Shown here piece by piece: positions 38,324 through 46,370 of a stretch of DNA of 64,000 nt; positions within the stretch are counted from its first letter, which is position 1; each line of letters starts with the position of its first letter. The notes beneath the pieces are model-generated. The model was not told the DNA's origin. It searched no databases and worked only from the letters and a program-made list of their open reading frames with translations. Source of the DNA: Pseudomonas sp. DC1.2 (GTDB lineage: Bacteria; Pseudomonadota; Gammaproteobacteria; Pseudomonadales; Pseudomonadaceae); the NCBI RefSeq assembly GCF_034351645.1, contig NZ_CP133782.1, positions 5,548,001-5,612,000 on the forward strand. The letters run 5' to 3'. Position numbers and translations under genes: made by a program.

Positions 38324-40477
38324 ATGCCCGCTCAACACCAACACCGACCACTCCACCTGGCATTGGCCATTGCGTTCGCACTCGGGTGTGCTGACTTCGC
38401 AATGGCCCAACAGATTACCGCCGACACCTCCCCCGCCCCAACTGAAACGCCGGAAGACTTGATCGCCGGGCTGGACGCGTTCATCCATGCGGCCGACACC
38501 ACCCACACCAAGGTCACCAAGGCATACATTGAAAAGCACGGGGTTGAGCTGCTATTCGGCGATACCAATGATCTGGTGACGGTGCTTGCCCGGGGCGGTT
38601 TGACCGGGGTGGTGGACGGCGGCGACGGCGACGACGTGCTGCAACTCGACGCGGCGAACGGTGGCTCGCTAGGCGAGACGCGCAACTTCGAGGGGCTGGA
38701 AGTCAAACGGGGAGCCTGGACTCGTGACGGGGCCAGCGATTTCAGTATTGGGGTCCTGGTGCGCCCCAAAGCCATACTGACCAACAGCGGACATATCGAC
38801 GGGGGTGTATTGACGCAAGGCACGCTGAACAATAACGGCGAGATCCGTGGCGCAGTGACCGTGCTCTCTGACGGCACCCTGAACAACGCAGGAACCATTG
38901 AGGGAGGCGTTGACGTCAGAAATCGCGGGGCCTTCAGCGGCCAGGGCACGGTAGGCGAACTGAAATTGGCCGGCACGCTCTCCGTCAACAGGTTACAGGG
39001 CGCGCCGACAGTGGTGGACGACCTGAACATGTCCAACACCGCCGAGCTGGTCTATGAGGTGAATGCCAATGGCCGTAGCGAGACGATCAACGTTGGCGGC
39101 ACCGCCAGACTGAACGACGCCACGCTGAGCATCGTTGCAGTCCCCGGCGAATATCCCGTGAGCAGCCAGCACACCCTCATCGACGCCAATAAGGTCGAAG
39201 GCCAATTCGGCAACGTCGTTAATGGCCTGGCCTTCATGAACCCGACCCTGCAATACCATGAAAAGTCCGTGGCACTGACCTACGCGCGTAACGATGTATC
39301 GCTCGACAGCGTCGCGACCAGCGAAAGCGGGCGTCAGCTCGCCCAGAGTATCGACGAGCCAGAGGCGATCGCCCCCGTCCAGATGCCCTCTGATACATCG
39401 AGCGCTGCCACTGTCACCCCGAATACATCACCGGCCACGAACACTGCCGTCACCGCCCTGCTCGGTGCCAACAAAGCCACTGCCAGTCGGGCCATCGAAC
39501 AATTGGCCGGCGGCAGCAACGCGAACCTGGCCAATGCAACCTTGAGCAGTGTGAGTCCTGTGACTGGCAGCATGCTCTCGGCCATGCGCCAACTGGGCGC
39601 CGCCGTCCTCCATGAACAGAGCAATACGCCGCGTCTGGCGGCCGGTAGCAACACCCGCGACAGGGTCTGGTTACAGGCACTGGGCAACGGCGGCACAGTG
39701 GATCGTCGTCATGAAAGCAGCACGCTGCAACATGCCACCAAAGGCCTGGTACTCGGCACGGATTGGGCACTCGGTGAGCAATGGCGCCTGGGCGTCATAG
39801 GCGCGAAATCGCAAACACGCCTGGACGGCAGTCAACTCGACGGCGAGCTGAACAGTTGGCACCTGGGCGCCTATGCCTTGCACCAACGCGGGCCTTTGGC
39901 GTTGCGTTTGGGCGCGACGCACAGCAGCCATGAAGGAAGCAGCAAGCGACGAGTCGCCTTCAACGGCTTCAGCGATCGCCCGACGGGGAGCTACGACGCC
40001 AGCACTCAGCAGGCCTTTGCAGAGGTCGGCTACACATTGCGCAGCGGCAACGTCAGCGCCGAGCCCTTCGTCACGCTCGGCTACCAACGCTATCAGCGCG
40101 ACAGTTACACAGAGAACGGCGGCGCAGCCACGCTGCGAGTCCACGGGCAAACCCAGAACAACCTCAATAGCACCTTCGGCCTTAGGCTGGCACAGCTCAA
40201 TACCCTGGATAACGGTATGCAATTGACGCCGCGACTCAGCGCCGGCTGGAAACACACTTACGGCAATATCAACAGCAAGACGCGGCAGCGACTGGCAACG
40301 GGCGGCAAAAATTTCACCGTCGAAGGCGCAGCGCTTGATCGTGACGGCCTGATGCTTGGCGCCGGGCTCGATCTGGCTGTGTCGGCACGGCATACGCTGG
40401 GTGTCGGGTACAACGGCGAGATCGGGAGTGACAGTCGCAGTCACGGCGTAACAGGGCAGTGGCAGATGGTGTTCTGA
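38324..40477 (+). CDS. Autotransporter (type Va secretion) protein
   Basis: The 717-residue protein has an N-terminal signal peptide (HLALAIAFALGCADFAMA), a passenger of about 330 residues rich in short beta-repeat text (GTLNNNGEIRGAVTV, GTLNNAGTIEGGVDV, GAFSGQGTVGELKL), a Ser/Thr/Ala/Pro linker near residue 350-390 and a C-terminal beta-barrel of about 280 residues ending in WQMVF, the usual terminal aromatic. The passenger has no recognised enzymatic domain; adhesin or surface display is inferred. GAGG precedes the ATG at 38324. It is alone between an ABC operon and pycB. Confidence 0.9.
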   Translation: MPAQHQHRPLHLALAIAFALGCADFAMAQQITADTSPAPTETPEDLIAGLDAFIHAADTTHTKVTKAYIEKHGVELLFGDTNDLVTVLARGGLTGVVDGGDGDDVLQLDAANGGSLGETRNFEGLEVKRGAWTRDGASDFSIGVLVRPKAILTNSGHIDGGVLTQGTLNNNGEIRGAVTVLSDGTLNNAGTIEGGVDVRNRGAFSGQGTVGELKLAGTLSVNRLQGAPTVVDDLNMSNTAELVYEVNANGRSETINVGGTARLNDATLSIVAVPGEYPVSSQHTLIDANKVEGQFGNVVNGLAFMNPTLQYHEKSVALTYARNDVSLDSVATSESGRQLAQSIDEPEAIAPVQMPSDTSSAATVTPNTSPATNTAVTALLGANKATASRAIEQLAGGSNANLANATLSSVSPVTGSMLSAMRQLGAAVLHEQSNTPRLAAGSNTRDRVWLQALGNGGTVDRRHESSTLQHATKGLVLGTDWALGEQWRLGVIGAKSQTRLDGSQLDGELNSWHLGAYALHQRGPLALRLGATHSSHEGSSKRRVAFNGFSDRPTGSYDASTQQAFAEVGYTLRSGNVSAEPFVTLGYQRYQRDSYTENGGAATLRVHGQTQNNLNSTFGLRLAQLNTLDNGMQLTPRLSAGWKHTYGNINSKTRQRLATGGKNFTVEGAALDRDGLMLGAGLDLAVSARHTLGVGYNGEIGSDSRSHGVTGQWQMVF

Positions 40478-40548
40478 GCAACGACTGACATCCCGCAGCC
40501 AGGGTGAGGACGAGCGCTCTACCCCACTTTGGATGCGGAATGTTGAGC

Positions 40549-40576
40549 AAAAAAAAAGGGGAGCACATGCCCCCCC
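40549..40576 (-). terminator. Rho-independent terminator after pycB
   Basis: On the minus strand a GGGGGGC-ATGT-GCTCCCC hairpin is followed by nine T, about 35 bases after the pycB stop. It ends the pycAB transcript; the autotransporter gene converges from the other side. Confidence 0.88.
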
Positions 40577-40608
40577 GAGGTTTAAAACGGTCTATCGAGG
40601 CTGTTAAC

Positions 40609-42417
40609 TCAGCCTTCGATCTCGATCAGAATTTCGCCTGGGTTCACCCGGTCGCCCTTGGCCACATGGATGGCAGTAACTTTGCCGGCGATGGCGGCCT
40701 GCACTTCGGTTTCCATCTTCATCGCTTCAGTAATCAACATGGCCTGGCCTGCCTTCACCACGTCGCCCTCCTTGACCAGCACATCGACGATGTTGCCCGG
40801 CATGGCCGTGCTGACGTGGCCAGGTGCCGTGGCTTGCTTGCGCTTGCTGCTGCCACCGCCGACGAATTCGTTGAGCGGTTCAAACACCACTTCTTCCGGC
40901 ATGCCGTCGATAGTCAGGTAGAAGTGGCGCTTGCCTTCAGCCTTGACGCCGACGCCGGTGATGTCAACGCGGTAGGTTTCACCGTGGACGTCGATGACGA
41001 ACTCGGTCGGTACGCCGTCGCCAGCGGCCGAGGCCACGCTACCGGCTTCAGGAATCGGCAGCAGCGCTTCCGGGGTCAGCGTGCCGGCGTTGCGTTCTTC
41101 GAGAAACTTGCGACCGATGTCCGGGAACATGGCGTAGGTCAGCACGTCTTCTTCTGATTTGGCCACGGCACCGATTTCGGTACGCAGCTTGGTCATTTCC
41201 GGCTTGAGCAGATCAGCCGGTCGAACGTCGATCACCTCTTCGCTACCAATGGCCTGGCGACGCAGCTTCTCGCTCACGGTGCCCGGCGCTTTGCCGTAGC
41301 CACCTTGCAGGTAGAGCTTCACTTCGTTGGTGATGGTTTTGTAGCGCTCGCCGGCCAGCACGTTGAAGAACGCCTGGGTGCCGACGATCTGCGAAGTCGG
41401 AGTCACCAGCGGCGGGAAGCCGAGGTCTTCACGAACCCGCGGAATTTCGGCCAGCACTTCGCTCATGCGGTTCAGTGCGCCCTGCTCTTTCAGCTGGTTG
41501 GCCAGGTTGGAAATCATTCCGCCCGGCACCTGGTTGACTTGCACACGGGTGTCGACGGCGGTGAATTCGCTTTCGAACTGGTGGTACTTCTTGCGCACGG
41601 CGTAGAAGTACAGACCGATCTCTTGCAGCAGTTCCAGGTTCAGGCCAGTGTCGAACTCGCTGCCTTTAAGGGCCGCGACCATCGACTCGGTGCCTGGGTG
41701 GCTGGTGCCCCAAGCAAAGCTGGAGATCGCGGTGTCGATATGATCGGCGCCGTTTTCGATAGCCTTGAGTTGGCACATCGCAGCCAGACCCGCGGTATCG
41801 TGCGAGTGAATGAAGATTGGCAGCGACTGTTCGCTTTTCAATGCCTTGACCAGTTCGCCCGTAGCGTAAGGCGTCAGCAGGCCAGCCATGTCCTTGATCG
41901 CCACTGAGTCGCACCCCATGGCTTCCATTTGTTTGGCTTGCGCAACGAAGGCCTCGACGGTGTGTACCGGGCTGGTGGTGTAAGCGATGGTGCCTTGCGC
42001 ATGCTTGCCGGCAGCTTTCACCGCTTCAATGGCCACTCGCAGGTTACGGACATCGTTCATCGCGTCGAAGATGCGGAACACATCGATGCCATTGACGGCG
42101 GCTTTAGCAACGAAGGCTTTGACCACATCGTCACTGTAATGGCGGTAGCCCAGCAGGTTCTGGCCACGCAGGAGCATTTGTAGGCGCGTGTTAGGCAACG
42201 CAGCACGCAGCTGACGCAGACGCTCCCACGGGTCTTCTTTCAAAAAACGCACGCAGGCGTCGAACGTCGCACCGCCCCAGACTTCCAGCGACCAGTAGCC
42301 GACTTTGTCGAGCTTGTCGCAGATCGGCAGCATGTCTTCGGTGCGCATGCGCGTGGCGAGCAGCGATTGGTGGGCGTCGCGCAGGATGGTGTCGGTGACG
42401 TAGATCTTCTTGGACAT
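40609..42417 (-). CDS. pycB: Pyruvate carboxylase subunit B / oxaloacetate decarboxylase alpha-like
   Basis: This 602-residue subunit carries the carboxyltransferase domain (KIYVTDTILRDAHQSLLATRM at the start, EVWGGATFDACVRFLKEDPW, VAIKDMAGLLTPYATGEL, HIDTAISSFAWGTSHPGTE) and a C-terminal biotinyl domain with the biotin lysine in ITEAMKMETEVQAAI. With PycA it forms the two-subunit pyruvate carboxylase that makes oxaloacetate; the same architecture is often annotated OadA. The pycR-pycA-pycB set favours carboxylase. Start 42417 has a GAGGAA site, 11 bases after pycA ends. Confidence 0.93.
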   Translation of the reverse strand: MSKKIYVTDTILRDAHQSLLATRMRTEDMLPICDKLDKVGYWSLEVWGGATFDACVRFLKEDPWERLRQLRAALPNTRLQMLLRGQNLLGYRHYSDDVVKAFVAKAAVNGIDVFRIFDAMNDVRNLRVAIEAVKAAGKHAQGTIAYTTSPVHTVEAFVAQAKQMEAMGCDSVAIKDMAGLLTPYATGELVKALKSEQSLPIFIHSHDTAGLAAMCQLKAIENGADHIDTAISSFAWGTSHPGTESMVAALKGSEFDTGLNLELLQEIGLYFYAVRKKYHQFESEFTAVDTRVQVNQVPGGMISNLANQLKEQGALNRMSEVLAEIPRVREDLGFPPLVTPTSQIVGTQAFFNVLAGERYKTITNEVKLYLQGGYGKAPGTVSEKLRRQAIGSEEVIDVRPADLLKPEMTKLRTEIGAVAKSEEDVLTYAMFPDIGRKFLEERNAGTLTPEALLPIPEAGSVASAAGDGVPTEFVIDVHGETYRVDITGVGVKAEGKRHFYLTIDGMPEEVVFEPLNEFVGGGSSKRKQATAPGHVSTAMPGNIVDVLVKEGDVVKAGQAMLITEAMKMETEVQAAIAGKVTAIHVAKGDRVNPGEILIEIEG

Positions 42418-42428
42418 TGGAATATTCC

Positions 42429-43844
42429 TCACAGGCCTGCGTGGGCGGCGATGGCGGCGGCGATGGCCAGGGCCAGCTCTTCGGGTTTGCGCTTGATCGA
42501 GTAGTTGGTCAGTTCAGGGTGGGCTTCAACGAAGCTGGTGTTGAACTGGCCGCTACGGAATTCCGGGTTACGCAGGATCTCCTGGTAATACGCGGCGGTG
42601 GTTTTGACCCCTTGCAGGCGCATATCGTCCAGAGCCCGCAAGCCACGGTCCATCGCCTCTTCCCAGGTCAGCGCCCACACCACCAGTTTCAGGCACATGG
42701 AGTCGTAGAACGGCGGAATGGTGTAACCGGTATAGATCGCCGTGTCGGTGCGCACGCCAGGACCGCCGGGTGCGTAGTAACGGGTGATCTTGCCGAAGCT
42801 CGGCAGGAAGTTGTTTTTCGGGTCTTCAGCGTTAATCCGGAATTGCAGCGCAAAACCGCGGTGCTGGATATCTTCCTGCTTCACCGAAAGCGGCAGGCCG
42901 GAGGCAATGCGAATTTGCTCACGGACGATGTCGATGCCGGTGATTTCTTCGGTGATGGTGTGCTCCACCTGCACCCGCGTGTTCATTTCCATGAAGTACA
43001 CCTCGCCCTCGGCGAGCAGGAACTCCACGGTACCGGCGTTTTCGTAACCCACAGCCTTCGCCGCACGCACCGACAGGTCGCCGATGTAGGCGCGCTGTTC
43101 AGGGGTCAGTTGCGGGCTAGGGGCGATTTCGATCAGCTTCTGGTTGCGACGCTGGATCGAACAATCTCGCTCGAACAAATGCACCACGTTGCCAAAACTG
43201 TCGCCGAGGATCTGCGCTTCGATGTGCTTCGGATTGACGATGCACTTTTCCAGGAACACTTGCGCCGAACCAAAAGCCTTGGTTGCTTCGGAAATCACCC
43301 GAGGGAACGCGTGTTCAAGTTCTTCGCGGCTGTTGCAACGACGAATCCCGCGACCACCGCCACCTGAGGTGGCCTTGAGCATCACCGGATAACCGATGCG
43401 CTCGCCTTCGACCAAGGCCTCAGCGATATCGGCGACATTGCCCTCCGTACCCGGAGTGACCGGCACGCCCGCCTTGATCATGCTGCGGCGCGCTTCAGTC
43501 TTGTCGCCCATACGGCGAATAACTTCAGCCGATGGACCGATGAATTTAATCCCGCGTTCGGCGCAGATGTCCGCCAGCTCGGCATTTTCCGACAGGAAGC
43601 CATAACCTGGGTGCAACGCATCGCAACCGGTTTCCACCGCCAGGTTCACCAGCTTGCGTGGGTTGAGGTAGCCGGCCAGCGGATCGGCACCAATGCTGTG
43701 GGCCTCATCCGCACGCTTTACATGCAAGGCATGACGGTCGGCTTCGGAATAAACCGCAACCGAGCGAATGCCCATCTCGGCGCAGGCACGCACGATTCTT
43801 ACGGCAATCTCACCACGGTTGGCGATCAGGATCTTTGTTATCAC
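42429..43844 (-). CDS. pycA: Pyruvate carboxylase subunit A (biotin carboxylase)
   Basis: This 471-residue ATP-grasp enzyme carboxylates biotin on PycB. The biotin carboxylase signatures are KILIANRGEIAVRIVRAC at the N-terminus, YGFLSENAELADICAERG, MLKATSGGGGRGIR, EMNTRVQVEHTITEEITG and FALQFRINAEDP. A GTG start at 43844 (VITKILIANRGE) places the N-terminus as in homologues; an upstream ATG at 43874 would add ten residues not expected. It is divergent from pycR, 190 bases away. It is distinct from AccC by context only, so the name rests on the pyc neighbours. Confidence 0.92.
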   Translation of the reverse strand: MITKILIANRGEIAVRIVRACAEMGIRSVAVYSEADRHALHVKRADEAHSIGADPLAGYLNPRKLVNLAVETGCDALHPGYGFLSENAELADICAERGIKFIGPSAEVIRRMGDKTEARRSMIKAGVPVTPGTEGNVADIAEALVEGERIGYPVMLKATSGGGGRGIRRCNSREELEHAFPRVISEATKAFGSAQVFLEKCIVNPKHIEAQILGDSFGNVVHLFERDCSIQRRNQKLIEIAPSPQLTPEQRAYIGDLSVRAAKAVGYENAGTVEFLLAEGEVYFMEMNTRVQVEHTITEEITGIDIVREQIRIASGLPLSVKQEDIQHRGFALQFRINAEDPKNNFLPSFGKITRYYAPGGPGVRTDTAIYTGYTIPPFYDSMCLKLVVWALTWEEAMDRGLRALDDMRLQGVKTTAAYYQEILRNPEFRSGQFNTSFVEAHPELTNYSIKRKPEELALAIAAAIAAHAGL

Positions 43845-44033
43845 TTGTAGGTTCCCTTGAGCCGGTGACACCACGACCTGCTAGACCAGATCGACACGTG
43901 ACCAAATGTTTCAATTCAGTCGCGTCACCACACTAGTCCTCACAAGGGATTAACAAAAATGAATAATAATTGGGTCAGCCATAAGTAAAGATTTATAGTT
44001 GGCACTCCCCCCCGTATCGAGAGCGTTTAAATA

Positions 44034-44996
44034 ATGCGTAAGTCATTGATGCGTATGACTTTGCGTCAATTACAGATTTTTAATGAAGTCTGTGATTTGC
44101 GGTCCTACAGCCGCGCGGCTGATGAAATGTCTCTCACGCAACCCGCCGTTAGCCTACAGATTCGTCAACTTGAAGAGCTGATTGGCCAACCGCTATTCGA
44201 TTACGTTGGCAAAAAGCTCTACATGACCGAAGCGGCCGAAGCGTTGCAGCGAGCCAGTCGAGACATTTTCGGGCGCCTGGAAAACCTCGACATGCAGCTC
44301 TCGGACATGCAGGGCTCCTTGCAGGGGCAGTTGAAACTGGCAGTTGAGTCCAGCGCCAAGTATTTCGTGCCGCACCTGTTTGCCGCGTTCAAACGCCAGC
44401 ACCCGGAAGTGAACCTGCACCTGACAGTGGTTAACCGCGGACAAGTCATCCGACGCCTGTCAGACAACCGTGATGACCTGGTGATTATGTCGATGGTGCC
44501 GCAGGACATGGGACTGGAGTTCTTACCGTTTCTCAACAACCCGATTGTGGCGGTGGCACCGCCCGATCATCCGCTGTGTCACATGGGACGACTGCGCTTG
44601 CAGGATCTGGAGCCTTACACGTTGCTGATGCGTGAGCCGGGGTCAGGTACGCGCATAGCGTGCGAAGAATATTTCAAAGAGAAGCGCGTTCACTTCAACC
44701 AGACCCAAGAGGCATCATCAGCCGAAGCTCAGCGTGAGTGCGTGCTGGCAGGACTGGGCATAGCGCTGTTAACGCGCCACGCCCTGAACCTGGAGCTGGC
44801 GACCGGCGCGCTCATTGAACTGCCGGTCGAAGAGTTACCGCTGTATCGCAGTTGGTGCCTGGTGCAGGCCAAAGCAAAACGGCTGTCACCTGTGGCTCAC
44901 GCGTTCCTTGCGTTTATCCGCAGCGAGCGGGTACAGATCAGCGCGCTGGTTGAGCGCTTCGACGGGAAGTTACCGGTGCTGCCTGCCAATAGTTAA
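44034..44996 (+). CDS. pycR: LysR-family regulator PycR
   Basis: The 320-residue LysR protein has an N-terminal winged helix (TLRQLQIFNEVCDLRSYSRAADEMSLTQPAVSLQIRQLE, residues 8-46) and an effector domain from about residue 95 (LKLAVESSAKYFVPHLFAAF). Divergent placement next to pycA-pycB matches the PycR locus of P. aeruginosa, where it controls pyruvate carboxylase and other traits. The ATG at 44034 is used, with 44049 and 44055 also in frame. Its 3' end overlaps the convergent small gene by 59 bases. Confidence 0.88.
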   Translation: MRKSLMRMTLRQLQIFNEVCDLRSYSRAADEMSLTQPAVSLQIRQLEELIGQPLFDYVGKKLYMTEAAEALQRASRDIFGRLENLDMQLSDMQGSLQGQLKLAVESSAKYFVPHLFAAFKRQHPEVNLHLTVVNRGQVIRRLSDNRDDLVIMSMVPQDMGLEFLPFLNNPIVAVAPPDHPLCHMGRLRLQDLEPYTLLMREPGSGTRIACEEYFKEKRVHFNQTQEASSAEAQRECVLAGLGIALLTRHALNLELATGALIELPVEELPLYRSWCLVQAKAKRLSPVAHAFLAFIRSERVQISALVERFDGKLPVLPANS

Positions 44997-45150
44997 GGTG
45001 AAGCTCGTCAGGGAAGTCGCCAATTTCGGCGAGAAGCTGGCGACGTTCGCAACGATCTTCGATAGCACGGCGAAATTCCATGCGGCGCTGGTCTTCTTGC
45101 TGACGGCGGGTTTTTAGAGCGCTGTTGCGTTCTTCGTAGGGCTGGGCCAT
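44938..45150 (-). CDS. PA3496-like small basic protein
   Basis: The 70-residue product is rich in Arg and Glu and has one long amphipathic helix (YEERNSALKTRRQQEDQRRM, then FRRAIEDRCERRQL) before a short end (GDFPDELHLNYWQAAP). It resembles the PA3496-type family of putative envelope-integrity proteins; the QRRMEFRRAIED and GD-P-L-L-NYW elements support this. A GGGAG site lies 8 bases before the ATG. It overlaps the end of pycR on the opposite strand by 59 bases. No enzymatic function is known. Confidence 0.65.
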   Translation of the reverse strand: MAQPYEERNSALKTRRQQEDQRRMEFRRAIEDRCERRQLLAEIGDFPDELHLNYWQAAPVTSRRSAQPAR

Positions 45151-45268
45151 TTCGAGTCTCCCAAGGCGAGTACGGGAGTTTCAAAATAAGCGCGCTGGAT
45201 GACGGTTTGGCGGCGAGAGGATTACAGGGATGTGAATATTGCCAAAGCGGTGGCGCTTTCGAGAACGC

Positions 45269-45337
45269 CTTCGCGAGCAGGCTCGCGCCCACAGGAGAAC
45301 TGGGTCAAATGTGGGCGCGAGCCTGCTTGCGAAAAGG
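45269..45337. repeat. REP doublet upstream of the RpiR-type gene's 3' end
   Basis: CTTCGCGAGCAGGCTCGCGCC and, inverted, GGCGCGAGCCTGCTTGCGAA lie about 18 bases apart between two minus-strand genes. It is one of four or five REP sites in the window. Confidence 0.82.
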
Positions 45338-45369
45338 TCGGAACGGCCTTCAGCGGTGTCGAATCACGC

Positions 45370-46236
45370 TCAATCGTCCAGCGCTTTCACCGACTTGGGC
45401 GACAGCCGCAAGCTGCGGAGGCTGCGCTTGACGCTCTTGAGGTGATTGACCAGGCTCGGCCCGCGCGCCATGGCCACGCCCATGGCCAACACGTCGATCA
45501 CCACCAGGTGGGCGATACGCGAGGTCAGCGGCGTATAGATTTCGGTGTCTTCATGCACGTCGATTGCCAGGTTGACGGTCGATAACTCGGCCAGCGGTGT
45601 CTGACTCGGGCACAAGGTGATCAGCGAGGCGCCACTTTCACGCACCAGATTCGCCGTGATCAACAAGTCTTTGGACCGCCCCGACTGGGAAATGCAGATC
45701 GCGACGTCGGTGGGCTTCAACGTAACCGCCGACATGGCCTGCATATGCGGATCGGAATACGCCGCCGCCGTTAGCAGCAAACGGAAGAATTTGTGCTGGG
45801 CATCTGCCGCCACGGCTCCCGACGCGCCAAAGCCATAAAACTCAACACGCTGGGCCTGAGACATGAGCGACACCGCCCGCTGCAACTCGACTGGATCGAG
45901 CTTCTCGCGAACCTCCATCAATGTGTGCAGCGTGGTGTCGAAAATTTTCAGGCTGTAGTCAGCGACCGAATCGTCTTCGTGAATTGCGAATTGCCCAAAG
46001 CTCGCGCCAGCTGCAAGGCTCTGCGCCAGCTTCAACTTCAAATCCTGAAAACCGGAGCAACCGATAGCGCGGCAAAAGCGCACGATGGTCGGCTCGCTGA
46101 TACCCACGCTGTGGGCCAGGTCGGCCATGGAACTGTGCATCACCGCCGCAGGGTCAAGCAGCACGTGGTCGGCGACCTTGAGCTCCGACTTGCGTAACAG
46201 GTGACGCGACTGGGCGATGTGTTGCAGCAGATTCAA
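45370..46236 (-). CDS. RpiR/HexR-like transcriptional regulator
   Basis: The 288-residue protein has an N-terminal RpiR helix-turn-helix (SMADLAHSVGISEPTIVRFCRAIGCSGFQDLKLKLAQSLA, residues 34-73) and a C-terminal SIS sugar-phosphate domain (VEFYGFGASGAVAADAQHKFFRL, CISQSGRSKDLLITANLV, DTEIYTPLTSRIAHL). It is close to HexR, the KDPG-responsive regulator of glucose catabolism, but lies by pyc genes rather than zwf. It may be the PA5438-type paralogue. A palindrome 46 bases upstream suggests autoregulation. Confidence 0.88.
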   Translation of the reverse strand: MNLLQHIAQSRHLLRKSELKVADHVLLDPAAVMHSSMADLAHSVGISEPTIVRFCRAIGCSGFQDLKLKLAQSLAAGASFGQFAIHEDDSVADYSLKIFDTTLHTLMEVREKLDPVELQRAVSLMSQAQRVEFYGFGASGAVAADAQHKFFRLLLTAAAYSDPHMQAMSAVTLKPTDVAICISQSGRSKDLLITANLVRESGASLITLCPSQTPLAELSTVNLAIDVHEDTEIYTPLTSRIAHLVVIDVLAMGVAMARGPSLVNHLKSVKRSLRSLRLSPKSVKALDD

Positions 46237-46281
46237 AGGGCTGGACTCTTTGTTATTGGCAGGTGCCGGGGATGTAGCAAG

Positions 46282-46300
46282 CTTGTAGTTATACTACAAG
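46282..46300. promoter_or_regulatory. 19-bp palindromic operator upstream of the RpiR-type gene
   Basis: CTTGTAGT-TAT-ACTACAAG has perfect 8-base arms and fits the TTGT-ACAA pattern reported for Pseudomonas HexR operators. It lies 46 bases before the regulator start, where it would overlap the promoter. Confidence 0.7.
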
Positions 46301-46370
46301 AACTTGCTTTTTGCCTGCTCAATGCGTAACTCGATGCCCCCATTCCACGCCACATACGCTTCATGTAGCC

